Positions 41,793 through 50,920 are shown, counted from the stretch's first letter. The stretch is DNA of 64,000 nucleotides from Kushneria phyllosphaerae (GCF_900312995.1 NZ_ONZI01000003.1:248001-312000); one strand, 5' to 3'. Numbers and translations are program-made. The notes: a model not told the origin generated them from the sequence alone.

Positions 41793-43397
41793 CTAGTCTG
41801 TCTGGCGGCGCGAACTGCCCGGCACCGGCGCCACGCCCGGACCCGTGACCTCACCGATCTTGTGCCACTGGCGACCGTCACGCTCGAGCAAGTCGTGTGC
41901 ACTTTGTGGCCCTTCAGAGCCTGCCTCATAGCCCTCGACGCTGTCATCTTCGGCCCAGGCGTCAAGAAAGGGCTGTACGGCGCGCCAGCTGTTTTCAATC
42001 GTATCCACACGCTGAAACAGCATCTGATCGCCGGTCAGGCAGTCATAGATCAGGGTTTCATAGCCGGTCGCGGCCGGGAGATCGAAGAAGTCCTTATAGG
42101 CAAAGCCCATCTTGACGGTATCTATTTCAAGCTCCGGCCCCGGACGCTTGGCCTGAAAGTCGAACCACATGCCTTCGTTGGGCTGAAGCTGAATGATCAG
42201 CCAGTTGGAATTCATGCGATCAACGTCAGTGCCGCGAAACTGGGCGTAGGGCGCCGGCTTGAAGCAGATGGCGATCTCGGTGTCGCGCGCACTCAATCGT
42301 TTACCGGTGCGAAGATAGAAGGGCACATTCACCCAGCGCCAGTTGTCGACCATCATCTTCATGGCGACATAGGTCTCGGTGTTGCTGTCTTCGTCGACGT
42401 CGGGTTCGTCGCGATAACCGGGGACGTTTTCGTCCTGAAGCCGGCCGGCGCGATATTGGCCTCGCACCGAGTTCTCTCGCACCTCTTCCCGGGGCCAGGG
42501 ACGCAGGGCGCCCAGTACCTTGGCCTTTTCGCTGCGCAGGGCATCGGCGCCGAAGGCAGCCGGCGGCTCGATAGCGACCATGGCCAGCAGCTGGAATAGG
42601 TGGTTGGGCACCATGTCCCGCATGGCGCCGCTTTTTTCATAAAAGCTTCCACGCTTTTCGACGCCCACGGTTTCGGCCGCCGTGATCTGGATATGATCGA
42701 TGTAGTGATTGTTCCAAAAAGGCTCGAACAACACGTTGGCAAAGCGGGCAACCAGAATATTCTGCACGGTCTCCTTGCCCAGGAAGTGGTCGATCCGATA
42801 GATCTGCTCTTCCTTCATGACCTCCAGCAGCTGGGCATTGAGCGCGCGGGCCGATTCGAGATCATGACCAAAGGGTTTTTCCACCACCATGCGGCGATAG
42901 CGGTTGTCGCCTTCCTTCATCAGCCCGGCCTTGCCAAGACCGGTGGCGATATCACCGAAAAAGCGCGGGGCGGTAGCGCAGTAGAACAGGGCATTGTCGC
43001 TGTCGGCCTGCTCGAGATGGCCTTTGATATGCTCGAAAACATCTGATTCGGTGAAATCGCCCTGCAGATAGTGGATGCGCTGGGCAAAATCCTGCCAGTG
43101 ATCTTCGTCCAGTTCCTGACCGCCGCCTTCGGCGTGCTTGTCGGCGGCCTTGTCGGCGATGAAGTCCTTGAGATGGCCTCGAAAGCTCTCATCATCGTGT
43201 TTGGCAATATCAACACCGACGATGCTCATGCCGCGGTCTAGCAGGCCGTCGCGGTCAAGATTATAAAGCGAGGGCACCAGCAGGCGTTTGACCAGATCCC
43301 CGCTGGCGCCAAAGATGAACATGGTGGTGTCGTCGGCCGGGGGCGCTGCCTTTTGTGGCTGCCCGTCCTTTTGATGCTGATGGTCGGTCTGGGTCAT
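41793..43397 (-). CDS. zwf: Glucose-6-phosphate 1-dehydrogenase
   Basis: Zwf oxidises glucose-6-phosphate to 6-phosphogluconolactone, making NADPH. The 534-aa protein has the coenzyme-binding GASGDLVKRLLVPSLY (about 30-45), the active-site RIDHFLGKE, and conserved EKPFGHDL and NVPFYLRTGKRL. The length exceeds the usual 490 aa because of an acidic, His-rich N-terminus (first 25 residues) and a longer C-terminal tail. No pgl, edd or eda gene is adjacent, unlike many pseudomonads, so it is a single gene. It feeds the Entner-Doudoroff or pentose-phosphate route. A ribosome binding site AAGG precedes the ATG. Confidence 0.95.
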   Translation of the reverse strand: MTQTDHQHQKDGQPQKAAPPADDTTMFIFGASGDLVKRLLVPSLYNLDRDGLLDRGMSIVGVDIAKHDDESFRGHLKDFIADKAADKHAEGGGQELDEDHWQDFAQRIHYLQGDFTESDVFEHIKGHLEQADSDNALFYCATAPRFFGDIATGLGKAGLMKEGDNRYRRMVVEKPFGHDLESARALNAQLLEVMKEEQIYRIDHFLGKETVQNILVARFANVLFEPFWNNHYIDHIQITAAETVGVEKRGSFYEKSGAMRDMVPNHLFQLLAMVAIEPPAAFGADALRSEKAKVLGALRPWPREEVRENSVRGQYRAGRLQDENVPGYRDEPDVDEDSNTETYVAMKMMVDNWRWVNVPFYLRTGKRLSARDTEIAICFKPAPYAQFRGTDVDRMNSNWLIIQLQPNEGMWFDFQAKRPGPELEIDTVKMGFAYKDFFDLPAATGYETLIYDCLTGDQMLFQRVDTIENSWRAVQPFLDAWAEDDSVEGYEAGSEGPQSAHDLLERDGRQWHKIGEVTGPGVAPVPGSSRRQTD

Positions 43398-43507
43398 GTC
43401 ATCGCCTTGTGCATGGGTACATGTGAATCGGGAGCCGTGCGCTGCCCCTTTTCATAAAGCGTAATGCAATTGCGACGTTATGCCTCATTCCTGCATGAAG
43501 GTTCGGA

Positions 43508-44335
43508 TCAGGCGTCCCGATTCGGACGGTTTTCGTCATCAGAGGACGACAGGGAATAGGGCGAAGGAGGTGCCCCGGAGGCATCATGCATTTGGTCCAG
43601 CCGCTGGCGTAGCTCGCGAACCTCGCTGGTCAGCTCAACAATCTGATGGTGAAGGGCGCGGGTCATGTCTCGCTGGGCGCGGGCCTCACGGGATTCCCGC
43701 TCGCTGTCATCGGCAATGAAAATCGAGCTGATATAGGCGGCAAAGCTGCCGAAAAGACCCACGCCGCCGATCATCAGCAATACGGCCACCACACGGCCCA
43801 GCGTCGTCACGGGATAGTAGTCGCCGTACCCCACGGTGGTAACGGTCACGATCGCCCACCAAAGGGCATCCTCGGCCGTGTTGATCGGGCTCTCCGGGTT
43901 GGGGCTTTCCACCATCAGCATGGTGATGGCGCCAAAGGCTACCAGCAGCACCGTGGCAGTGGCGGCGGAGGCAAAAACGCCCTCGGCGCGGTTGCGAAAC
44001 AAGAGCCGCCAGATCATTTCCATCGACTTGATCGCGCGCAGGACACGAAGTACCTGTACCACGCGAAACATGCGTGCGCCCTGAAAAAGCCCCGCCGGGA
44101 TACACGCCAGCAGATCGATCCAGCCCCAGCGCATGTAGGCCAGCTTGCTCTCTGCTCGCATGAAGCGTTGACAGAAATCGATAAAAAAGAACAGGCAGAC
44201 GATGTAGTCCATGTATTGGAACAGCCGGGAAAGCTCCGGCGGGAGCGTCACCAGCATGCTGACGGCCATGGCGGTGATGACATAGATCGACAGCACCAGT
44301 ATGAACAGCTGAAAGGGGGTGACGCGCTCTTTCAT
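43508..44335 (-). CDS. Voltage-gated-type potassium channel
   Basis: This 275-aa protein has six membrane segments in the S1-S6 plan. S4 is arginine-rich (RMFRVVQVLRVLRAIKSM), and the pore loop carries the K+ selectivity filter TVTTVGYGD, followed by the inner helix. After S6 a charged coiled-coil (about 215-255, ERESREARAQRDMTRALHHQIVELTSEVRELRQRL) probably assembles the tetramer. The length and motifs match bacterial KvAP-like/KCh-type channels. The start 44335 (MKERVTPF) is chosen because the extension upstream is not channel-like. Whether it works as outward or inward rectifier is unknown. K+ control would suit a halotolerant cell. Confidence 0.88.
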   Translation of the reverse strand: MKERVTPFQLFILVLSIYVITAMAVSMLVTLPPELSRLFQYMDYIVCLFFFIDFCQRFMRAESKLAYMRWGWIDLLACIPAGLFQGARMFRVVQVLRVLRAIKSMEMIWRLLFRNRAEGVFASAATATVLLVAFGAITMLMVESPNPESPINTAEDALWWAIVTVTTVGYGDYYPVTTLGRVVAVLLMIGGVGLFGSFAAYISSIFIADDSERESREARAQRDMTRALHHQIVELTSEVRELRQRLDQMHDASGAPPSPYSLSSSDDENRPNRDA

Positions 44336-44403
44336 CGACAGTTCCGTTACAGCTGGATCAGGGATGCCCCCTGACGCGTCGCACACGCGACAGGAGGCAG
44401 AAA

Positions 44404-45360
44404 TCAGTCGAGCCGACAGGCCAGACCGGTGGTTTCTTCAAGGCCCAGATGGATGTTCATGTTCTGTACGGCAGCCCCCGCGGCGCCCTTGCCGAGGTTG
44501 TCCATGCGGGCCACCAGCGCCAGCCTTTCCTCGTTGCCAAAGACGCACAGGTCAACACGGTTGGTGTCGTTGCAGGCGGTGACGTCGAAAAAGCCGCCCT
44601 CGAGCGCCTCGCTATCCTGCGCCGCCATGACGTTCACGAAGGGGGCGCCTTCGTAGTGGGCCTGCCAGGCGCGGGTAATGCGCTCGGCAGTGGTGCCCTC
44701 GGGCAGGTGGGAACACTGAAGCGGAATGTTGACCGACAGCCCCTTCAGGAAGTTGCCCACGATCGGTGTAAACACCGGCGAGCGATCAAGCCCCCCTTGA
44801 ATGCGCATTTCCGGCAGATGCTTGTGGGCCAGTGTCAGGGCGTAGGGGCGCGGGGCGTCCAGCGCGCCGTCCCGGGCTGCTTCATAATCGGCAATCATTT
44901 TCTTGCCGCCGCCGCTGTAACCGGTCAGTGAAAAGGCCGAGAAAGGATAGTCCGGCGGTAGAAGGCCGGCCTCGATCAGCGGGCGAACCAGCATGATGAA
45001 GGCGCTGGCATGGCATCCCACGTTGGCGATGCGTTTGCTTGCGCGAATGCGCTCGCGCTGGCCAGGCGTCAGCTCCGGCAGACCGTAGGTCCAGTCGGGG
45101 TCGGTGCGAAAGGCGGTACTGGCATCGATCAGACAGGTATCGGGGTTGTCGACCAGAGAGGCGGCTTCTCGTGAGGCATCATCGGGCAGGCAGAGAAAGA
45201 CGACATCGGCCTGGTTGATCAGGCGAGCCCGCTCATCACGGTCCTTGCGGCGGTCGCTGTCGATGCGCAGCAGCTCGATATCGTCACGTGCCTGTAGATA
45301 GTCAAAAATTCTCAAGCCGGTCGTGCCTTCCTGGCCATCCACGAATACCCTGGACGTCAT
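44404..45360 (-). CDS. argC: N-acetyl-gamma-glutamyl-phosphate reductase, type 2
   Basis: ArgC reduces N-acetylglutamyl phosphate to the semialdehyde in arginine biosynthesis. The 318-aa protein has the NADP-binding start [38 protein letters not shown] and the catalytic Cys in [10 protein letters not shown]. Absence of the long type 1 N-terminal domain and the 318-aa length place it in the type 2 group. The usual NPGC around the nucleophile is NVGC here. GAGGTAGACC before the ATG is a good ribosome binding site. It lies upstream of the K+ channel gene on the same strand, 68 bp apart. A second, type 1 argC may exist elsewhere in the genome. Confidence 0.9.
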   Translation of the reverse strand: MTSRVFVDGQEGTTGLRIFDYLQARDDIELLRIDSDRRKDRDERARLINQADVVFLCLPDDASREAASLVDNPDTCLIDASTAFRTDPDWTYGLPELTPGQRERIRASKRIANVGCHASAFIMLVRPLIEAGLLPPDYPFSAFSLTGYSGGGKKMIADYEAARDGALDAPRPYALTLAHKHLPEMRIQGGLDRSPVFTPIVGNFLKGLSVNIPLQCSHLPEGTTAERITRAWQAHYEGAPFVNVMAAQDSEALEGGFFDVTACNDTNRVDLCVFGNEERLALVARMDNLGKGAAGAAVQNMNIHLGLEETTGLACRLD

Positions 45361-45691
45361 GGTCTACCTCGCGTGGGAGTAATGAGTCAAATCTGTTGGC
45401 TGCTGTCATTGTACCCCTTCAGTGCCGCCACGCACCCAGGGGTGTCAATTGGCCGGGAAAAGCATCAAAAGAATCTTGCCAGTCGAGCCAATGTACGCAT
45501 CGATTTGAAATATCAGTGGCTGAAAAATGAGTCGTTACGAGTATTAAATCAGATGATGGCATGCGCCGACCATCCGGATAGGGGCGCAAAAGCCTCTGGC
45601 AAAACACCGGTCGTGGCTTATAGTCATTGCTGAAAAAATAAAAAGACTGTGTGAACAATAACGGGTATGGCCCTGTCAGAGAGAGATCACA
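45361..45691 (+). promoter_or_regulatory. argC upstream region and start of the next plus-strand unit
   Basis: This 331-bp gap holds GCTTATAGTCAT (45616-45627), which contains a TATAGT -10-like hexamer 68 bp before the DUF2188-like gene. The same 12 bases recur at 47512-47523 before the NlpE-like gene. No clear -35 element or small gene is seen. Confidence 0.4.
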
Positions 45692-45910
45692 ATGTCATTT
45701 GGCTATCTGGTGAAAAAGCAAAACGGGCGATGGCTGGTATGCGATGACAAGGATCAAATCATCAAGCGCTTTTATACCAAGCGTACGGCGGTTCAATGGG
45801 CCGAAAAAAAAGCGCTGGAAAGCCATGTCAGCGCCAAGGTATGCAAAACGGATGGTCGACAGGATTATATCTTTAACCAGTTTCAAAACGAGAATGCTGC
45901 TTCTCGGTAA
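45692..45910 (+). CDS. Small DUF2188-like protein (72 aa)
   Basis: This 72-aa basic protein has the pattern YLVKKQNGRWLVCDDKDQIIKRFYTKRTAVQWAEKKA, which resembles the DUF2188 fold: a strand with G-x-W-x-V, then KxFxTKxxAxxxAxxxA in a helix, and a final strand (YIF). DUF2188 has no known function. GAGAGAGATCACA before ATG gives a plausible ribosome binding site. It starts a plus-strand group that also contains the diguanylate cyclase, 273 bp downstream. Similarity is judged by eye, so the family name is tentative. Confidence 0.6.
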   Translation: MSFGYLVKKQNGRWLVCDDKDQIIKRFYTKRTAVQWAEKKALESHVSAKVCKTDGRQDYIFNQFQNENAASR

Positions 45911-46183
45911 TGCGGGTCCGGGGGCGGGCGAAAATCCCTGTTGTTCATTCCTTTAACTGATAAAGAAGCATTATCCCTTTCCTTCTCAAAGCATGTTTTT
46001 CATCCGGCTCCCCTCATTCCCCAGTATTCCTCCAGCTCATGTGACCTGTGCCATTTGCACCCTTTCTCATACATTTTTGCGCTGAAAATGATTAATGCGT
46101 TAATCAGACAGGAAGCGCCAGAAACGGACGTTCATAATGTATTCATGAGTAATTCTTATGTAATGGAAGGTAATCATCACAAG

Positions 46184-47476
46184 ATGAGTCACTGTCTGCC
46201 GCCCGCCGACGACTGCCCGTCCATCGAGGCACTCGACAAGCTAAACATTGCAGCGCTGGTCTATCGGTGTGGCGAGCGTATCACGCTGGAAGGTGCCAAC
46301 CGTTCTGCTCGAATTCTTTTGAACCATTTCGACCCTTTCGAGGAAGATGAGCCCTGGCACTGGTATCCCGATGACAAGGGTGACCATCCTGCTCACGACT
46401 GGTGTCTTGATGACAATGCCATCGAACATGGACAGGCTCCGCGCGTGCGCTGGCTCGGTTTCAAGGGAAGCCAGCGGCGTCTGGCGCTGAGTCTTACCGG
46501 CTGTCGACTGGCCAGTGATGGCGAGACCACCCGAATCATGCTGGTGCTGCAGGACTGTACCCGCCAGATTGTTCAGCACGAAGAACTCAGGCGTAGCCAG
46601 GAGTGCATCTCGAGCATCATAAATGCCACGCCCATGGGCATCTGTGTGCTGACCGAAGACGGGCGTTTTGAGATGGTCAACCCGGCCTACTGTCGCTTTC
46701 ATGGCTATGAAGAGCACGAATTGATCGGCCGATCCTTTTCGATGCTCGTGCCCTATAGCAGTTATCACTACCTGCAGTGCCAGCATCGCGGCGCGCTGGG
46801 CAGCGGTCACGGTCATACCCAGCAGTTTGGAGAGTGTGAGCTGGTCGCTCGCAACGGCGAGCGCCACACGGTGATTGTCGAAAGCGTTCGCATTGAGGGA
46901 GAAGATGGCCGGCCGCGCGATGTGGTCTTTCTGGTCGACATCAGCGAGCGCAAGAAACTCGAGATGGCGCTGGAGGAAAAAAATGTGCGTCTTGAGTATC
47001 TGGCCACGCACGATGAGCTGACCGGCATTCGCAATCGTCGATTCGGCATCAGCAGCCTCGAGGCAGCGCTTGAGCAGGCCGAACGCCAGGGGCTGGAGAT
47101 CAGTGTGGCGCTGCTGGATATCGACCACTTCAAGCGCGTCAACGATGACTACGGCCATACCGTCGGTGACCAGGTACTTCAGCAGTTTGCCGAAGTGCTG
47201 TCACGCCAGCTGCGCGTCAGCGATATTCTGGTGCGCTGGGGCGGGGAAGAGTTCATGCTGATTTTGCCGGGTATTGATGTCAGCGGCGCCTTTCAGGCGC
47301 TTGAGCGCCTGCGCCACTCGCTGGCGCTCGAGTATCTCAGTCCACGCGGGCTGCAGGTCACTTTCTCGGCCGGCATCATCAATGCGCGCGGCATGAACTG
47401 TAATGATCTGGTGGAAGGCGTGGACCAGAAGCTTTATCAGGCCAAGGGACGCGGTCGCGATCGAATCGTCTTTTGA
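46184..47476 (+). CDS. PAS-GGDEF diguanylate cyclase
   Basis: This protein (430 aa from the chosen start) makes c-di-GMP. An N-terminal PAS-like or unassigned sensor region (about 1-120) is followed by a PAS domain (about 130-260: SIINATPMGICVLTEDGRFEMVNPAYCRFHGY). A linker and the GGDEF domain (about 275-430) follow. The active-site loop is GGEEF in RWGGEEFMLILPG, with DIDHFKRVNDDYGH upstream for metal binding. The inhibitory I-site is present as RVSD, five residues before GGEEF, suggesting product inhibition. The start is uncertain: the frame is open to 45941 and ATGs at 46088, 46145 and 46163 are alternatives with weak ribosome binding sites. No EAL domain or partner gene lies nearby. Confidence 0.88.
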   Translation: MSHCLPPADDCPSIEALDKLNIAALVYRCGERITLEGANRSARILLNHFDPFEEDEPWHWYPDDKGDHPAHDWCLDDNAIEHGQAPRVRWLGFKGSQRRLALSLTGCRLASDGETTRIMLVLQDCTRQIVQHEELRRSQECISSIINATPMGICVLTEDGRFEMVNPAYCRFHGYEEHELIGRSFSMLVPYSSYHYLQCQHRGALGSGHGHTQQFGECELVARNGERHTVIVESVRIEGEDGRPRDVVFLVDISERKKLEMALEEKNVRLEYLATHDELTGIRNRRFGISSLEAALEQAERQGLEISVALLDIDHFKRVNDDYGHTVGDQVLQQFAEVLSRQLRVSDILVRWGGEEFMLILPGIDVSGAFQALERLRHSLALEYLSPRGLQVTFSAGIINARGMNCNDLVEGVDQKLYQAKGRGRDRIVF

Positions 47477-47578
47477 AGGCCACGACAGTTTGATGCGACT
47501 CGACTACGTTTGCTTATAGTCATACAGGGTCAGGACCCGATAACGGTCAGGGCAGTTAACGGTAAACGGGGGCGCGTC

Positions 47579-48085
47579 ATGAAAAGAGCTTTTTCCAGCG
47601 GCATCATGCTGGCCGCAGCAGGTCTGGCACTCGGGGGCTGTAGTCAGCAGCCGGAAGTGTCATCGTCACCGCAGGTCATGTCCGTGGCAGAAAGCTGGCA
47701 GGGCGTGTTGCCGTGTGCCGACTGCGAGGGGGTCGATACCGAGCTGACGCTGGTGTCTTCCGGTATGACCGGATTTGCGTCGACCTATACGCTAAAACAG
47801 CGTTATCTGGGCAATGGCCGTGAGCAGGACGTGCAAACGCGCTCGGGCGACTGGGTCGTGACGCGCGGCAATCAAGTGGACCCGCAGGCGGTGATTTACC
47901 GACTCGACCCTGAAAGCGCCGACAGCTGCATGAGTTTTCAGGTCATCGGCAATGATCGTCTGCGCCAGCTGAACTGCAACGGCCAGGCCATCAATACCAC
48001 GCACAATATTGAGCTGCGCCACGTGGCCGAGCCGATACAACCGGCGTCAGGCTCGGCGGCACAGTCCACGCCCTACCAGGGGTAG
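47579..48085 (+). CDS. NlpE N-terminal-type lipoprotein
   Basis: This 168-aa lipoprotein has a lipobox LALGGC (Cys about residue 21) and a mature domain that begins GVLPCADCEGVDTELTLVSSG, the characteristic NlpE start with the CxxC pair. NlpE-type proteins respond to copper or surface stress and signal through Cpx in E. coli. The C-terminal NlpE domain is missing, as in many short homologues. The start at 47579 (MKRAFSSG) follows GGGGGCGCG and the longer upstream frame lacks a signal sequence. It lies after the diguanylate cyclase, about 100 bp away. A second Cys pair (ADSCM and LNC) is seen in the C-terminal part. Confidence 0.82.
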   Translation: MKRAFSSGIMLAAAGLALGGCSQQPEVSSSPQVMSVAESWQGVLPCADCEGVDTELTLVSSGMTGFASTYTLKQRYLGNGREQDVQTRSGDWVVTRGNQVDPQAVIYRLDPESADSCMSFQVIGNDRLRQLNCNGQAINTTHNIELRHVAEPIQPASGSAAQSTPYQG

Positions 48086-48115
48086 GTGCACCAACAGGGC
48101 CAGACGATCGCGCAT

Positions 48116-48145
48116 AAAAAAACCGGCCCAGTGGCCGGTTTTTTT
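48116..48145. terminator. Bidirectional terminator between NlpE-like gene and tRNA-Ser
   Basis: AAAAAAACCGGCC (48116-48128) and GGCCGGTTTTTTT (48133-48145) are perfect reverse complements with a CAGT loop. It stops the plus-strand gene and the minus-strand tRNA transcript. Confidence 0.9.
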
Positions 48146-48149
48146 ATAT

Positions 48150-48240
<91 letters not shown>

Positions 48241-48251
48241 GAAGGCGCCAT

Positions 48252-48280
48252 ATAATACTGATGCCGGCATGAAATGTCCA
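48252..48280 (-). promoter_or_regulatory. Promoter for tRNA-Ser
   Basis: On the minus strand TGGACA (48280-48275) and TATTAT (48257-48252) are spaced exactly 17 bases. The predicted start falls a few bases before the tRNA 5' end at 48240. Confidence 0.7.
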
Positions 48281-48341
48281 TGCCCGAACGCCATCCGGAA
48301 GGGCGATCACGGTCCATGACCTGATGCCCGGTCAGCAGCGT

Positions 48342-49073
48342 CTAGACCTCATCGAAGTCGTCAAACCCGCCGGCATCACCGCCGAACAGGGAGCCGTCAT
48401 CCTGAAAGCCAGCGTCATCCTGGGGTGCGTCGGATTGCGGGTCGTAGTCGGTTTGAGCAAAACCGCTCTGATCCGCGCCGGGGTCACCGCCGCCCATCCC
48501 CTCCTGATCGTTTTGATGGTCCGTACCGACCGGGTCTTCGATGACATCAACGATCTCTTCGCTGTTGTGATGGCCAAACATGCCCGTAAGCATGTTGCCC
48601 AGCATCATGCCACCGGCCACGCCGGCCGCCGTTTGCAGGGCGCCGCCCAGAAAACCGCTGCCGCCGCGCATGGCATTGCCAGGGGCGCTTGAGGCCGGGC
48701 CGTTGGTCTGCCAGTTCTGACCCGGGCCGCTGGCGGGCGACCGCCCTGACGCACTTGACGCGCCGGGCGCCCGGCCGCGCTCGTTGGCGGGTTCCTCGCG
48801 CTGATCCGCGCCGAAAATGCCGGCCAGAAAGCCGCCACTGCTGCGTTTCTCGCTTTTTTGTTTTTCCAGCGCCTCGACCCGGGCATTAAGCCGTTTGATC
48901 GCGGCTTCCTGAACCAAAATGGTCTGTGCCATATAATAGGGGGCGCCCGGCTGGTCGCGCACGTGGTCATCAATGCATGCCTGCGCTTTCGCATCACGCT
49001 CGCCGGTCTGCGCTTCGGCTTCCTTGAGGCGTGAAAACAGACCGTCGATCATTTCCTGTTCACTGCGTGCCAT
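48342..49073 (-). CDS. DUF2076 domain protein
   Basis: This 243-aa protein begins with the DUF2076 helix-rich region (SEQEMIDGLFSRLKEAE, DAKAQACIDDHV, APYYMAQTILVQEAAIKRLNARVEALE). A Gly/Ser/Pro-rich middle follows, with FLGGALQTAAGVAGGMMLGNMLTGMFG, a glycine-rich hydrophobic stretch that may associate with membrane. The tail is strongly acidic (Asp/Gln/Gly). The family is widespread and sometimes annotated as periplasmic ligand-binding sensor, but no signal peptide is seen here and the function is unknown. A GGAG ribosome binding site precedes the ATG. The mRNA is not linked by spacing to tRNA-Ser. Confidence 0.85.
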   Translation of the reverse strand: MARSEQEMIDGLFSRLKEAEAQTGERDAKAQACIDDHVRDQPGAPYYMAQTILVQEAAIKRLNARVEALEKQKSEKRSSGGFLAGIFGADQREEPANERGRAPGASSASGRSPASGPGQNWQTNGPASSAPGNAMRGGSGFLGGALQTAAGVAGGMMLGNMLTGMFGHHNSEEIVDVIEDPVGTDHQNDQEGMGGGDPGADQSGFAQTDYDPQSDAPQDDAGFQDDGSLFGGDAGGFDDFDEV

Positions 49074-49131
49074 GGTGTTCTCCGTTCCATCAATGCGTAA
49101 GCCCCGTCAGGGGTTTGACCGCTATCAGGCG

Positions 49132-49800
49132 TTATAGTGCCTGATTGAGCCTCTCGACCAGGGCGGGCAGATCCTTCATGTGAAGGAGTTCATGGGCGCG
49201 TGCCGGCGTCTGTTCTTCATCGGGAAAATGGTTGATGTGGGCCACCTGCATACCGGCGTCCAGCGCCGCGGTGACGCCAACCGGAGCATCATCGATCACC
49301 AGGCACTCCTCGGGGGCCACACCCATGGCGTGTGCGGCGTGTAAAAAAAGCCCCGGGTCCGGCTTGAAGTGACCCACCTCGTAGGCCGAGAAAAGGTGAT
49401 CGCCAAAAAAGCGCCCCAGCCCGGAAACCTCCATGGATTGGCGAATCTTGTTGAGCGGCCCGTTGGAGGCCACACAGCAGAGATAATCGGCACTCAGCAC
49501 TTCCATTGACGCCTCGATACCTTCGATCACGAGCAGATTATCCTTGAGACCGGCCATCAGGCGCGCACGCATGCGCGTTTCGGTCTCCTTTTTCAGGGGC
49601 TCGTCGACAGCGCCATGGCGCTGCTCGAGTTCCGCCACGATATGGGCATAGACCACACCGCGAAATTCGTTCATATAATCGCTGGCACTAAAGGGCAAAC
49701 CGGCCTCGGGCAGGGTCTGTGCCAGTACCTCGGCGAGCAGGGGTTCGCTGTCGACCAGCGTGCCGTCGCAGTCAAAGATCAAACATTTGAGTCGTGCCAT
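49132..49800 (-). CDS. HAD-superfamily sugar-phosphate phosphatase (YieH/beta-PGM-like)
   Basis: This 222-aa hydrolase has HAD motif I FDCDGTLVDSEPL, motif II VASNGP, the motif III Lys in HFKPDPGLF, and motif IV IDDAPVGVTAALDAGM. The helical cap between motifs I and II is of the beta-phosphoglucomutase/YieH class. YieH acts on 6-phosphogluconate in E. coli; the substrate here is not shown. Start at 49800 (MARLKCLIFDCDG) follows AGGAG. It diverges from KDG kinase, 132 bp apart, so a role near the Entner-Doudoroff intermediates is tempting but only suggestive. Confidence 0.85.
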   Translation of the reverse strand: MARLKCLIFDCDGTLVDSEPLLAEVLAQTLPEAGLPFSASDYMNEFRGVVYAHIVAELEQRHGAVDEPLKKETETRMRARLMAGLKDNLLVIEGIEASMEVLSADYLCCVASNGPLNKIRQSMEVSGLGRFFGDHLFSAYEVGHFKPDPGLFLHAAHAMGVAPEECLVIDDAPVGVTAALDAGMQVAHINHFPDEEQTPARAHELLHMKDLPALVERLNQAL

Positions 49801-49932
49801 GGGATCTCCTGAAACTGTTCTCTCGGGAACGTCGTGACGTTTGAAGGTATCGCCTGGAAAATGTCGGTGCTGCTTGAGTCCTTTTAGCTTCGGGTGCATC
49901 GTCGCAAAACACAATGCAAAGGGAGAACCATC

Positions 49933-50859
49933 TTGTCATCAACCATCGCGCTTATGGGCGAGTGCATGATCGAAATGCATGGCCGGCCGGGGCAGTCCGT
50001 TCATCAGACCTTCGGTGGCGACAGCTTTAATACGGCGGCCTATCTGGCACGTCTGGCGGGCAATGCTCTTGCAGTGGAGTATGTCACGGCGCTGGGCACC
50101 GACGGATTCAGCCAGGCCATGCGCGAGCGCTTTGCCCGCGAAGGCGTCGCCACCGATAACGTCAGAACCCTTGAGGCGCGCCTCCCGGGGCTTTATTTCA
50201 TCGAGACCGACGAGGCAGGGGAGCGACGCTTTCACTATTGGCGAAGCGAAGCCGCCGCGCGCTTCATGCTGGATGGTGAGGAGGGCGAGCAGCTGCTCGA
50301 GCGTCTGGCAAAAAGCGATACCCTTTATCTCAGCGGCATCAGCCTGGCCATTTTAACGCCCGAGGGCCGCCAGCGGCTGCTGGTGGGGCTGCCCGGTCTG
50401 CGCGAGCGCGGGGTCAGGGTGGTCTTTGACAACAACTATCGCCCCAGACTCTGGCCGGGCGTCGAAACCGCCCGGCAGGCGCATCAGTCGCTACTGGATC
50501 AGGTCGATCTGGCGATTGTCACCTTCGAGGATGATCAGGCCCTGTTTGGCTTTGACACCCCCGAGGCGCTGTTTGCGTTTTACCGCGACCGAGGCGTCAG
50601 TGAAATCGTGGTCAAGCGCGGCGCCGAAAGCTGCCTGATCGAGTGTGACGGTGTGCGTCATGAAGTGGCCGGGGAGCGTGTCGAGACGGTGGTGGACACC
50701 ACGGCGGCGGGAGATTCCTTCAGCGCCGGGTATTTGGCCTGTCGCCTGACCGGTGGCGATGTCGAAACATCAGCGCGCTGGGGTCACCGACTGGCGGGCA
50801 CTGTCATTGGTCATCGTGGCGCCATCATTGATGTCGAGCATATGCCCGAGATGCCCTGA
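49933..50859 (+). CDS. kdgK: 2-Keto-3-deoxygluconate kinase
   Basis: KdgK phosphorylates KDG to KDPG, which aldolase splits in the Entner-Doudoroff pathway. The 308-aa PfkB-family protein matches E. coli KdgK throughout, for example IALMGECMIEM, VTALGTDGFSQAM, LPGLYFIETDEAGERRFHYWR, LYLSGISLAIL, VVFDNNYRPRLW and the catalytic DTTAAGDSFSAGYL. The start is TTG at 49933, with GGGAG eight bases upstream; no ATG fits better. It is a single plus-strand gene. It supplies the last dedicated step for the uronate genes 4.5 kb downstream (manD/uxuA). Confidence 0.94.
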   Translation: MSSTIALMGECMIEMHGRPGQSVHQTFGGDSFNTAAYLARLAGNALAVEYVTALGTDGFSQAMRERFAREGVATDNVRTLEARLPGLYFIETDEAGERRFHYWRSEAAARFMLDGEEGEQLLERLAKSDTLYLSGISLAILTPEGRQRLLVGLPGLRERGVRVVFDNNYRPRLWPGVETARQAHQSLLDQVDLAIVTFEDDQALFGFDTPEALFAFYRDRGVSEIVVKRGAESCLIECDGVRHEVAGERVETVVDTTAAGDSFSAGYLACRLTGGDVETSARWGHRLAGTVIGHRGAIIDVEHMPEMP

Positions 50860-50888
50860 CATCTCTATCGGCGTTTTGCTGGCCATAC

Positions 50889-50920
50889 AAAAAACGGGAG
50901 CACCCCATAGGGTGCTCCCG
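50889..50920. terminator. Strong terminator between convergent kdgK and dps
   Basis: CGGGAGCACCC (50895-50905) and GGGTGCTCCCG (50910-50920) form a perfect 11-bp stem with a CATA loop. Six A upstream give a T run on the minus strand, so it serves dps best; the plus side has only TTG-CCGTTTT. Confidence 0.88.

Noticed and set aside
45596..45627. Sigma-54 promoter before the DUF2188-like gene
   Set aside because: The GG-N10-GC spacing fails: GT, not GC, stands at the expected place.
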